From: Hymenopus coronatus
Lineage: Eukaryota; Arthropoda; Insecta; Mantodea; Hymenopodidae
Reading direction: 5' to 3'
DNA: 64,000 bases
Assembly (NCBI GenBank): GCA_030762935.1
Contig: CM060900.1
Coordinates: 374,375,132 to 374,439,131 of the forward strand
Shown here: one piece after another, positions 22,701 to 33,289 of the stretch
Layout of the letters: each line of letters starts with the position of its first letter
How positions within the stretch are numbered: position 1 is the first letter of the stretch
Program-made: the position numbers and the translations under genes
Notes under the pieces: model-generated
Told to the model about the DNA's origin: nothing
Seen by the model: only the letters and a program-made list of their open reading frames with translations
The model's database searches: none

Positions 22701-23645
22701 TTTTTGTGTATTTTGAATTCGAAGAAATGATAAAATGTTACTGTCAAATAAAAAACGAAATAAATAGAGTTACCATGAAAACATTTGGAAGAACTGTGCA
22801 TTATACATTTAGTTTTATTTAACATTAAACACCGAGAGCGTGTTTTTTTCACATTCAATTCTATAAGGTATATATGCACATGGGATTAAAAACCTATGTA
22901 TGCTTGGACACACCCAGATGAGTTCATCGTCATATATGTCAGACTGCTGTTTGCTGTAATGTAATGCTAAATAAGCCACCTGGTATATAGGTAATTCTAT
23001 GCTTAATGATATATTTAGATTGCGGTAACGAAATGGAAGCTAACATAATAGTTAACACGATTCATTTAATGACGTATTCTCAATACAGCTTTCATAAACG
23101 CAACTTAATTAGGCAAAAAGCGGAGTTAGCTGCATTTCCTTATAAACTCACAGACTTTATATAGATGTCATTCTCATTAGTCTAAATATTCATTGTTTAG
23201 TGTTACGAGGTAAGATAAAACAGCAACAGAGACTTTTTGATGCTGACTCGGCCGCTCAACATATTTGTCGTATCTAGGAGGATTTCTACTCCAGCGTGCG
23301 ATTTGAGACCAGAGGGAGCCAAATATATTACCCACTTGTGTCATTTACATTTGATACTAAGTTTGCTAGCTCTGATGAATGTTGATATTATTCCTTGTGT
23401 CATTCTAAAAACGCTCACACGATCAGCGTACTTAATTGTGCAAATGGGTAAATCGAATTTCGATCGTATCATAAATAAAAGTAAAAGAAATTAGCTCATT
23501 CATACGATAGAGACACATGGCAGAACATACGCTTAGATGTTACCTCGAGGAAAGAAGCCAAGTCATTCAACAACTAAGAGCCATGCATTAAAGCAAAATG
23601 TTCCAGACAATATATACACAAATAGCAATAGGTGCACAATATTCT
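19784..23645. other. unannotated sequence with a pyrimidine-rich patch
   Basis: A CT/T-rich patch lies at about 21693-21733. A 96-codon minus-strand open frame at 20916-21206 and a 70-codon one at 20341-20553 resemble no family I know. A 15-base string CCAAAGTCGCTCGGT near 20531 also occurs near 16990. Nothing else was seen. Confidence 0.4.
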
Positions 23646-23998
23646 GTCGTTAGTAGTAAGGGTACAGAATAATTACAACCGGTATATCTGCCGTTAGCAG
23701 AAAGCGTGCAAAATCCTCAAGATTACTGAATGGTTCATTAGCAGTAAGCGTACAGAATTCTCCCAGCCAATATATCGGTCATTAGCAGTATGCGTGCAGA
23801 ATTCTCATGACCGCTGCATCGGTCATTGGCAGTAAGGGACTAGGTATCTCACGACTGCTTCGGTCACTAGCAGAAAGAGTACAGAATTCTCACGACCACT
23901 GTATCGGTCATTGGCAGTAAGGGTGTAGCTTTCTCATGACCGATGTAATAATTTACAGCAGTGGTACAGAGTTCTACGACTGTTCGTTAGTAGTGAAT
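23646..23998 (+). repeat. degenerate minisatellite, about 44-bp units, 8 or more copies
   Basis: Units start near 23646, 23690, 23733, 23778, 23822, 23863, 23907, 23950 and 23983. The typical unit reads GGTCATTAGCAGTAAGCGTA, then CAGAATTCTCACGACCACTG, then TATC. The unit is partly palindromic (GGTCAT near one end, ATGACC near the other, GAATTC in between). Units have diverged independently, and the outer ones most. The regular unit divergence without unique spacers excludes a CRISPR array. Confidence 0.9.
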
Positions 23999-24945
23999 GC
24001 AATTGGTCAACGGGGGCCAAACTGATTTTGTTTGCGAAGTAAAAGTAAAGTAGACATGCTTCCGCTGCTCGTCATTTGGCAAGACTGTCTTATCAGATTA
24101 TTGTGTGTAATGCAAATCCAGCACGGCTGAAGTAACTTGTATAGCTCGTCGTCCTTGATTATGTCACCTGCAGATTCTGAAAAGTGCTTCCCGCATTCTA
24201 AAGTCGGGAATTTCTAGAATTTCTCTCTTCACTAATCCAGTAGTTCCTGCACCAGTAAGTTGATCTGTTAACACAGTATCACCGCACGTTGTCAAGTATT
24301 CAACATTTTCTATTGCCTCGCATTACATACCTTCTTAAATGTTACTTTTCTTAAATGTTTATAAAACATATTATTACCATTATATTAGAGGTGCAGCTGT
24401 TCAATACACTTATTTTATGGGAGCCAAGTGATTTACGCTAAACAATTATTGAATGACTGTCGGTATTTTCATACAGTATATGTCCATAATGTAATTTAAA
24501 CTGATATATACAACGTTATCAAGATAGCAACATAAATTATTGATTTTAATACAATAGCTTAGGTATACCCAGCAACAGCTTGAAAAATTAAATTATGTGA
24601 GATTTACTGATTTAAGAAGTAAAGTGTGTAGCTTTCAACTTACATTATTCAAGTAGAGCTTTTCTAAATAAAAAAAATTGACGATGACATAGGACCGTAT
24701 AATGATTATCAGGGACACATGCAGATAAAGACAGAGAACATAGATACAAACAATCTTCCAGTTTATGGTAATGACAAGGATTAGTACTCAATCTCGCCCC
24801 CAACCCTAGCGACTACTTTTATACTTGAGGATCTTCAAAATCTCCCCCTCCATTTAGTCAAAGCAAAACGAAAATGAGCTAACAGTCATTGTAACTAATG
24901 TCCCACAAGAGGAAACTTGTTGTACTGCTATATTTCCACTCTGTC
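23999..24945. other. unannotated sequence
   Basis: No repeat match or coding frame was recognised. Confidence 0.4.
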
Positions 24946-25148
24946 GATCTAGATAGCTCAGTTGTTTAGGCGCTTGCCTTCTGAACTCAAGGTTCCGGGT
25001 TCAAACCCGGCCCAGACCGATTGATTTGAAGTGTGCTTAAAAGCGACAGCCCCATCTCAATAGACTTACTGGCATGTTAAAAAACTCCTTTGAGACGAAA
25101 TGCAGGTGGCGCTGATATGAATCCTGGTAATTGACAGCATCGTAAACA

Positions 25149-25223
<75 letters not shown>
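24946..25223 (+). mobile_element. SINE E with TAA-repeat tail
   Basis: The tRNA-like head runs from 24946 to about 25019. It has an A box (TAGCTCAGTTGTTTAGGCGC), a B box (GGGTTCAAACC) and acceptor arms GATCTAG and CCAGACC that can still pair with two wobble-type changes. The anticodon arm has two extra bases compared with a standard 5+7+5 arrangement, and a SINE body follows, so it is not a functional tRNA gene. The body includes AAGCGACAGCCCCATCTCAA and CATGTTAAAAAACTCCTTTG. The tail is about 24 TAA units at 25151-25223. Confidence 0.75.
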
Positions 25224-25224
<1 letters not shown>

Positions 25225-25515
25225 TATATCCATAGAAATTCTTCGGCGACAGTGAAACTATAAGACAATATTTAAATACAAATAAACCTGATCAATAACT
25301 AAAACTAGGTTCAATAACGTTCAAGTTAAGGGAATCTGTTTAATCGATTGATGTGAATTATTAAAATGTGTAAGGTATTCGTGCTAGGTTATTCACACAT
25401 TTTCGCTTTGCTCAGAGTTTTAGAAAAATGCCAAAATTTAGAAAATGACTGTTACGCAGGTTTCGGATGCAAAATATCACATTTATAGGTTCTAAGTATA
25501 CCTCCTAAAGTAACT

Positions 25516-25908
25516 CTGTAACAGAGTGAGATGGCTACTCAGTAACGTAAGAAACTCAAATTCGAGTACAATTCCTGTTTACTGCCCACTTTGATCTAAT
25601 CTTGTGTTTATCGTGCTTTTTCCTGGTCAGTAAACTAGTGTTGGGTTGTTTTTCAATCTACCGCGATTTCCTTTCTATCACTTCCCTTTCAGTCTGCTTC
25701 TAGGTTTCGTGGCGTGAGTCTGTGCCGGACAGATAACGTGGATGCATACTCAAAATAAAGACGACACTAGAAGGCTGCTTAGTCGACGGGTTGTTCATCG
25801 CTCTCTCTAGGCAATTACAGCACTGGAATTCTTAGGGACTCCCACAGTGTCTACGACCTGTGTGTCTGTGGCCTGCAATCGCCTGTGTTTCCTTCATTTT
25901 ATCACTTC
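25516..25908 (+). mobile_element. SINE S, copy 4 (strongly decayed)
   Basis: The worn head GAGTGAGATGGCTACTCAGT, then AACG...CTCAAATTCGAGTACAATTC, is followed by TTTCCTGGTCAGTAAACTAG, then TGTTGGG, and later CTTTCAGTCTGC, in the order of the S family modules. Divergence is high, so the call rests on module order. It abuts SINE C copy 2. Confidence 0.4.
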
Positions 25909-26140
25909 CTTTTTTTTTCTTTAATAAAACAGTAACGGAGTCTGATCAGGACTCCGGTACTGTATCCCTATTTACTTTTCCCCCGTAGGTTTTACTGATT
26001 ACTGGTTTTACTGTTTCTAACATATACACATTGCACAAACATATAACACCCATGCCCAAGGCGGGACTCGAACCCACGATCCCCTGCCCACGAAGCACCA
26101 AAGCGAGACGCTTTAGCGAGCGTGGCCATGGGGACCGGCC
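25909..26140 (-). mobile_element. SINE C, copy 2
   Basis: On the minus strand the head contains a B box (plus-strand GGCGGGACTCGAACCCACGA) and a long-arm tRNA-like A-box side (plus-strand CGCTTTAGCGAGCGTGGCCA). Near the 3' end lies a hairpin at 25929-25963 whose 14-base arms (ACAGTAACGGAGTC and GACTCCGGTACTGT) pair with one mismatch. The 3' tail appears as a plus-strand T-run. The element lies just after SINE S copy 4. Confidence 0.75.
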
Positions 26141-26970
26141 TCCTATTCGGTGGTAAGCGCAATAGATCTGTGTAGGTTGCAGCGCTCGAAATATGCCCCC
26201 GTTGCATAACAGTGATAGCCTTGGACGCATGAGGCTAAACATTTAGGCAGATAACATTTTGTCTCAAAAGCAAGGGTGAGTGATGTTGCAGATGAAGTCC
26301 AAGAGAGGTACGAAACCGGTGCAATACGTATTAGCTAGGTTATTCTAATTTAAATCTTTGAGATTTTAACTACCGACTCGTGTAATTTATGACCGGGTGT
26401 ATTAATTGTCTTAGATATGCTCAAATTATGGATAAGAATTCTGCAGCATTTGTATCAAATAGATTAAACCTTTTAATCTGTAAAAAGAAAATGTGTCAAG
26501 CACTAAAGGTCTTTATCAAATGTAGAATTCTCTGGGTGCAATAGATAGTATACACTTAAAATCCGCTTTACCTTCTTAGAGTATACTTATCCCCTAATCA
26601 TACCTGTGCACACTTGTGCAGTGAGAGTGGCACATTTAACGCTGCCACTAACTCTTGATATATGTATCTAATGTGGTGCTACTACAAATAAGGCAGAGAT
26701 AATCAGAATAAACCATGCTAGCCAATATCTCTGATGGGAGCAGGTTCGGAGGTTCCAAGATACAGACATTGGCTTGTCGATCGTATCATTCCGGGAAATT
26801 ACCGGCGTGTTAGGTAATTCTTTACGGATAAATCTTGGGGAAGCAAGTTTTAATATGATCAAGTAGTGGCAATATATTAACTAGTATGTATATCTTAAAC
26901 CGGAGGAACCCGGCCTTAAAAGTTTTACTTGAGATTTGCGTAATGTAGGAAACAAAAAAAATTAAATAGT
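26141..26970. other. unannotated sequence
   Basis: No repeat family or coding frame was recognised. Confidence 0.4.
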
Positions 26971-27042
26971 ATTAATAATAATAATAATAATAATAATAAC
27001 AACAATTATAATAACAATAATAATAATAACCATAGCAATAAC

Positions 27043-27074
<32 letters not shown>
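26971..27074. repeat. interrupted AAT/AAC trinucleotide microsatellite
   Basis: Runs of AAT units broken by AAC and CAAT variants. It may be the tail of a lost SINE E-like element, but no body was recognised upstream. Confidence 0.85.
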
Positions 27075-27075
<1 letters not shown>

Positions 27076-28108
27076 GTCTTGTGTTAATAAAAACATAACA
27101 GCTCTAGATAACATAAAGGTACCTGCATAACGTCAGTACCTTGCAGATCTGGATATAACACACATTTTAACACGTTAATTCAACATTGTCTTCAATTAGT
27201 GAGCAAGTGGGTAAAGTTTTAATTCTGCACACTCAAGAGTTACACGTCCCTAAGTGCAGTGAATCATCCATTCTAAAGTCAGTGGAATTTGCGGTACAAC
27301 CACGAAATTCACAATAGCTTACGAACACGCATATGACTATATGACTTTTACGTGGCAGAAAATAAGCATAAAATCACGGAAGTTTAAATTAAGTTAGAAA
27401 CGAAAATCCTGTCAAGCCACATTTTACTACCCTCAGAACTTTAAAAGTCTCCGCGCCTCAGGTTAGTAGGAAGTCAAACAGCAAAACATGCTTTACCGCA
27501 GCAAATTTAATTTCGGAACTTCAGGACATTGCTATGGGTGCACCGCCCTAAGGGCCCTGCAGGATTAAACGATAGTATCAATTGTCTATAACGACTGCTG
27601 ATATTGATCACTTATTATGAAAACTAAAAGACCTTTGGTTAATACTGACGTGAACACAAATAAGCAAATTTTGTAGCAATAACATGGTGTTTATTATATC
27701 CGATGCGTGTTTATGTAGCATGAATTTTGTTGGATGTTTTAGTCTACAACGTTTCCATATTATTTGCAATATTATTATTTATATACAATAATAATGTATG
27801 TTATTTGCTTTCTGTACTGCTTAACTGTAATAGGGGATGAATCGCAGTAAACAAAAAGTCAGGATATCGCTGGCAGTGGAAGTTTTGGAGCGCGCGTGTG
27901 TGTGTCCGTCTAGGAACAGTATAACTGAAAGTTAAAAAAAGAAAAAAAATACCGTATTTAATATAAAAGAGTAATACATTCAAGGAATTTCTCCCAACAC
28001 AAACAATCCTTTACTAAAGAGTTGTTTGATTTCTTCCCAAAAATGACAAATGTTGCTTATTAAATTGTCAGATGTTTCAAACATGAGAAGTAAAACCTGT
28101 TAGCTTGA
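27075..28108. other. unannotated sequence
   Basis: A short GTGTGT patch lies near 27893-27904. Nothing else was recognised. Confidence 0.4.
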
Positions 28109-28301
28109 CATTTTTGGTAGTGTTTAATACCCGTTTTTATTACATAAGCACCGCAGGCGATGACACTGATAATGGAATGAAGATGGAACACCGGTGGAAT
28201 GCGATGGTGGGGGAAACAGGAGAACCCGGAGAAAACCCGCCCCAGAGCCGCTTTGTCCACCACAAATCCCGCATGCGATTGCCGTGTGGTTAGTCTTGAA
28301 C
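28109..28301 (-). mobile_element. SINE B, copy 2 (head truncated at the B box)
   Basis: The plus strand begins TTTTTGGTAGTGTTTAATAC and runs through GATGACACTGATAATGGAAT, GAAACAGGAGAACCCGGAGA and CCACAAATCCCGCATGCGAT. It ends at GTCTTGAAC, the inverted B box. The upstream head with the A box is missing. Confidence 0.8.
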
Positions 28302-28419
28302 TACCGTGCCAAAAGTCTAATTCATAGTTTAGATAATGGGTTGCTTTACATGTTTAAACAACGTGTTCATAACATTTGTCTATCAACATAGTTCTTATTC
28401 AAATGTTTGATGGTTTAAA

Positions 28420-29105
28420 ATCAGATGGGTTCCAGTTACATTACTTTCTCTATCTGTTCTGCAAGCAAGCAATAATTGAAAAAGATTAATGGTTAATTTA
28501 CATAATGCTAATCAAGATAAACATTACCAGCAATGTTATTATTACTTAGTTCCTTTTATCAGAAGGGAAATAAGAGAATACATTAGGGTAAAGCGACAGT
28601 CAAATCTTTTAAAAGCCGTCGCTTTACTATTGTCAATGAAATTTGGTTCTCCTCCCATGGCCAGGAGTAAAATCAAAGAGCTATGAAACAGAAGAAAACT
28701 TCGCATTTGAGAAAAGTGTAAGTGTTTTAAAATTTGAAATCAATAAAAGGGAATATCTAAAAAAAACTTTATTTGACATACATTGTGTTTTAATGAGATC
28801 TATAGTTTTACGGTATACCAATTAAGCAAAACAAATTCAGAATGAAGAGAACTTAAGGGGATATTGCCAAGAAATTCAGAATATACATTTTATTGGTCAT
28901 CTAAATACCTTTAATGTACGGCAATTTAATCAAAATTGAGCCTGGTTTTAGAAAATGAACACGTACAGAAATGTTCCATTTACAGTGTAGTTTGGAGTGA
29001 GAGAATTTCCTGAAAATCTTCTTATCGCATCCTTGAAAGATGTGGAACTTAATTATCAAATTTGGTATTTAACTGAGCTTTCGTTTTTGAGTTATTCTGA
29101 CCAAT

Positions 29106-29152
<47 letters not shown>

Positions 29153-29310
29153 GTGCGCTCGCAGACCGTTTCCTAAAATGCTGTTTTTATTCAGGGTTCC
29201 TCAAAATATGCATTTCCTATGCGGTAGAGAATTTTTGAGTGGGCTATAATACCTTCTCTACCTCCTATATACATTGTATATACGAGCTACAGAAAGTAAA
29301 AATCCATTTG
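28420..29310 (+). repeat. repeat family L, copy 2 (long, with CA repeat)
   Basis: A copy of about 890 bp that aligns with 40190-40960 and 52300-53225. Landmarks in order are ATGCTAATCAAGATAAACAT, AAAGCGACAGTCAAATC, GGCCAGGAGTAAAA, TTTGAGAAAAGTGTAAGTGT, TTTTGAGTTATTCTG, a CA dinucleotide run (29107-29144), then GTGCGCTC and ATACCTTCTCTACCTCC. There is no coding frame and no clear terminal inverted repeat. The class is unknown. Confidence 0.7.
29107..29152. repeat. CA dinucleotide microsatellite
   Basis: About 19 uninterrupted AC units, then AAACACACG. It sits at the same internal position as the CA runs in the other family L copies. Confidence 0.95.
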
Positions 29311-30098
29311 CTACTGAGAATGGAGTTTATCCTTTTGCAAAGATTAATCTTTTTTCTCAGATAATCGAAACAAGCATATCGTTTTGGTAATTGTAGATGA
29401 ATTTGGATCAAAATCGTACATGGTTTATAATTTGGACTCATATTTTAAGCAGAGTTGCTTAACATGCCATGAATCTTTCTATTATTTTTTAATGATGCGT
29501 GGACCCGCAGTAGTGTTCTGAACAGTATGTCCACATAAATAAATATGTTGAATTTGTAACAGAAAAACTTGAGCACTCTTCCAGTTCCTCGTTACGTAAC
29601 TGTAGCGTACATTTGGTCAACACTAGACAATAGAGATGTGCATAAATCTTTGTGAGGCGTTAGGGTCTTGACACGTAAGTCTGAAGTGATTTACGGGGTT
29701 TCTGGAAAACAGAGAGGGAAACTCTCAGTTCCAGAGAACGACATTACTGTGGGTTAATCGTCTGTCAAGGAGAAATTAATTACACGATGTTGATTATGAG
29801 AGTTGGTTTAGGTGGTAACAATGGAAGGTACTCTTAAGCCAGCGCGTGGAATACTGCCTTTAGATGCTTTATTTCTTTTTCATAGACAAATATGTGGCAA
29901 TACGTCTCTTCTAATGTACTCACATTAAAGCTAAACGACGCATTTGAACTGTATCTTTATTTGATACCGCTACTCTCAGCATCTTTGTGAGATAATATAC
30001 AAAATGCTGGTTTTGGTATTCAAGAAACAAAACAGAAATCTTCTGGCACGTTGCACTCGAGTCTGTTAATTTGAGGATAGTTTGTACACTTAGCAGTA
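29311..30098. other. unannotated; a more complex block at 29570-29830
   Basis: The block at 29570-29830 has motifs such as GTTACGTAAC, GGGTTAATCGTCTGTCAAGG and GAAATTAATTACACGATG. It has no repeat match in the window and no coding frame. Confidence 0.3.
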
Positions 30099-30470
30099 GC
30101 CGAGCCAGATGGCTGAGGCATTTCGTTGGACTGGCATTTGGAAGGTCGTGGGCTCGATTCCCGCGACCTAACTTTGTGACGCGTAGGTTTTTCGGGGTTT
30201 TATCGGGTCACTAGGCGAATGCTGGATAAGCGCCTTCATTCCCCCAAGTTCCTGTCCCTTCATTTCATCTCAATTTCATCCAAACAGTCTCTTTCAGGTT
30301 TGTAAGTGTCAGCGGGGCTGCAGTAGTGGCGCTCTTTTGTAGTGGTGAATGTGCTTTGTTAATGCAGCTCTCGGCGTTGTGGTGGCGTAAGAATAATCTC
30401 TAGGATCCAGGACGTTGGATCAGACCTGGTGCGCAATTTCCTAGCAAACCTCGCATCGATATTAGTCAGA
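30099..30470 (+). mobile_element. SINE S, copy 5 (best-preserved head)
   Basis: The tRNA-like head runs GCCGAGCCAGATGGCTGAGG (A-box side), then GGAAGGTCGTGGGCTCGATT (B box), then CCCGCGACC. It is followed by GGTTTTTCGGGG, GGCGAATGCTGGATAAGCGC and CTCTTTCAGGTTTGTAAGTG. The late modules of the family are unclear in this copy. The end coordinate is approximate. Confidence 0.65.
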
Positions 30471-30904
30471 TACCAATTTCATTTGTCTATACTTAGTATT
30501 ATGTTAAGAAGTTTAGGATATAAAGCAAAATATAAAAATAAAGCATACAGACTATTTAAAATGAATTGTTTTTTTCACACAAGCCATGTGTAGAACAGGA
30601 ATTGGATAGGCTCTTGGACTATATTAGAGACTCTCCACGGTGGCTCTTTCCCTGTGGTGTGGTTTTTGCCGCCCGTCGATAATACTCTCATACCATCCTA
30701 TCCTCCTGGCGGCTGTAGTGTTGAACTCCCTCCAGAATGACACACACACAAACATTTAGTCTATACATATTCTACAACGGCTGGACGTTTCCTACTGGGA
30801 CATAAAAATATGAAGGCTTAGTTGGAAATATTATCTGTATTGTATAATGTGACATATATGCCCTTGAAGTTGGCATGACGAGCCAAATTAAATTAAATGG
30901 TGTG
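30471..30904. other. unannotated sequence
   Basis: A GC-richer patch at about 30630-30730 with CATCCTATCCTCCTGG could be the end of SINE S copy 5, but the link is not clear. Confidence 0.35.
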
Positions 30905-31192
30905 ATATTTATAGACGCTCTTTAACTGCTGTGGTTCTCAGCATCCCATTCTATATTATGCGTGAAAGATCGTTTTCTTAATTTTGCCTAGAGGCCTCCC
31001 TATCAGGCTTGAGGTTTTTTTACGTCCCAAAAAATCTACGACACGGAACCCACGGCTTTACTTCCCTACTGAAGGAAACCATGCTAAGTATTTTTACGCC
31101 CGAAATAAATTCATCGTCCTCCGCCGGGTTTGAACCCACGACCTTGGGTATATATGAAGTTAGCATGGTAACCATTACACCACGGAGGGCGA
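30905..31192 (-). mobile_element. SINE A, copy 3 (full length)
   Basis: The complete inverted element runs from the 3' end (plus strand TAGACGCTCTTTAACTGCTG) to the head (GGTTTGAACCCACGACCTTG and GTTAGCATGGTAACCATTAC, then ACCACGGAGGGC). The A and B boxes are both recognisable. Flanks GACGAGCCAAA (left, near 30873) and GATCAGCCGAA (right, near 31194) may be a worn target-site duplication, but the left one lies some 20 bases outside the conserved end. Confidence 0.8.
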
Positions 31193-31342
31193 CTGATCAG
31201 CCGAACAAAGACCAATATACTACCTGCGAAAATCTAGTTACTTTATTTTAAGATCCTCAAAGTCTGCACAATTCTAAAACTATCACCATTATTAAAGTCA
31301 CATTATATTAAGCGGACATTTACTTTACCATCCTGAACCAAA

Positions 31343-31857
31343 CGAGATGTCTTCGTTGTAATATGTAAGGCTCGCATTCGGGAGATCCTGGGTTCGATTC
31401 CGTCAGGCCGGCCACTTTGATCTTGGGAATTTTTTAATGGTTTGTACAGGTCTGGGATGATTCCTCTTCTGCCACGTAATTCATGTACTCATTATTTCTT
31501 TTCATCGTTTTCACCTCATATATTTCAGGGTTATAAGCCCAAGTGACGGCGGTTGGTGTCCCATTGAAACATCAGGTGTTGCTGCAGGAGATTAGAATTT
31601 GCGCTGTGGAAATATTCCTTCCTAGTGCTTGGCGCGCTGGGGCTTTCTTCCTTTCTGGGAGTGCCTCGTCCAAACCGAGATTTCGAAATCATGTTGTAAT
31701 CGTTTGTCACCCCCTCCTCACTAGCGCACATCGACATCCGGATTTGGTCGCCCTTCGGGTCTTCCTTCATCCCTGGGGGACAAAGGGCCCACTGTGGCCT
31801 ATATGCGGTGCTGTGCTCCAGTCACTAGAGACCATTGCGTCTGATTACTCCTAATTG
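31343..31857 (+). mobile_element. SINE S, copy 6
   Basis: The head contains AAGGCTCGCATTCGGGAGAT, then CCTGGGTTCGATTCCGTCAG, then GCCGGCC. The modules TTTTTTAATGGTTTG and TATATTTCAGGGTTATAAGC follow, then a GC-rich body reaching about 31857. A 103-codon plus-strand and a 79-codon minus-strand open frame overlap the body and are incidental. Confidence 0.6.
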
Positions 31858-32789
31858 CTCTTCATCAACCTGAAGTTTCTTAAGCAACACGTTCCTTGTA
31901 TGTAAATCAAAAGAAACTAGAACGGCTTTATGCAAAGTCACTACATTTCACTTAAAAAGGCATAAGTAAATGATAAATATAAATTAGCTTAGCTGTAAAT
32001 ACGTTTATGGCTAGTGAAGGGACGATTACAATAAAATATGTGCCTTACAAGAATGGGGTAGAAGCTTAGAAACTTGAACAAATCTCGCACACAAACGGTG
32101 ACATTTTAGTTACCTGTTATTTTGTTTAATTTCTAATACGTTAATTCCAACCAGGGGCTTTAGATGTGTCTGACAGTGTATACACACTGCGAGGAACAAA
32201 GCATTCTCAATCAGCAGTTCTTCAAGAAACACTACAATATTTGAATTCCTTGTCGATAGTCAAGCACCAGGAAGTTTCGACTGTTCTTAATTTATGCGAA
32301 GCAAATGGAATATTAAAAGAAAACATAAGCTACTGTAGTTGTTCCAGAGATTATAAGTAATTCTTTACTGCACAAATGGGCACGAGTTACTGGACATTAT
32401 TCTTGTTATTTTGTTCTTATTATTATTATTCTTGCCAATGCTGTTGTTGTTGTAGACCTTGCGGCTGTTACCTCAGAGTCTGAAGTCAAACTTCAGTTGC
32501 AATAGTCACAGCCATCTGCGGCAATCATTAAATTTAAGAAAGTGGATAATGGCTATAGCTCATTTATTATTGTTTACTGTACGTTTTAACGAACTCTACA
32601 TTTCTCTAAGCTTTTTCCTCTCTTCAGGTTTTCCAGTTATATAAAATTCGATGAAAATGAAGAGGAGTTTCGAGGCTATTCACAAAAAATCCAATATATA
32701 CCTTTTGTTCGGCTTGCTTATATTTCAACACATTATTTTAAATCAATATCGTTAAAGCCGTTTTGGTAACTTAAAAATAATAAAGATTT
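31858..32789. other. unannotated sequence
   Basis: A short TTATTATTATT / TTGTTGTTGT patch lies at 32418-32455. Nothing else was recognised. Confidence 0.4.
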
Positions 32790-32925
32790 TCCCATCTGGT
32801 GTTGTATTTTGCGGAGATGTCTTAAATGTGTCCGAGTTATCTAAGGAATTTGATATTTACTCTTCTATATTCGTTTTAGAGTTATGCTGTTCACATGCAA
32901 ACACAATCGCGCGCGCTCGGCTAAA
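32790..32925 (+). repeat. repeat family L, fragment (copy 5)
   Basis: A short match to the part of family L just before its CA repeat: TTTTAGAGTTATGCTGTTCA, then CATGCAAACACAATCGCGCG, then CGCTC. The CA run is reduced to a few units. Confidence 0.45.
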
Positions 32926-33289
32926 AGTGCACTTGAATGAATGAATGCATGAATAAGTATATTTATTGAAATACGAGTATGCATACATTAATCTTCATCA
33001 ATTGCACGGATCCACACACCGTACGTGCTTTTGCATTACATAAAATAGTATGCAATATAAAAAAACAAAGAAAATAAAAGGGTAAACACGAAAATAAAGG
33101 ACAAAGACAAGCAAATGCAGTAACTAAAATAATTTACAACACAAAATAAAACGTATTCCGATGTATAAATGTACCCTATTTCAGTAGAAAAAACACACTT
33201 AAGAGAAATGTATACACACAATACTAACACCACAACAAAACAGTGACCGAAAAGTATGACATAAAATATATGTAAAACATTATCACTTC
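32926..33289. other. unannotated sequence
   Basis: An AT-rich stretch with A-rich strings on the plus strand. It lies just past the 3' end of the LINE relic and may include its 3' untranslated region, but no proof is visible. Confidence 0.3.

Noticed and set aside
23646..23998. CRISPR array
   Set aside because: The whole unit repeats and diverges with no constant repeat plus unique spacer pattern, and the setting is animal nuclear DNA.
24946..25019. Functional tRNA gene
   Set aside because: The anticodon arm has an irregular length and the head continues into a SINE body with a TAA tail. Acceptor arms have changes. The same objections apply to the heads of SINEs A to D and S.
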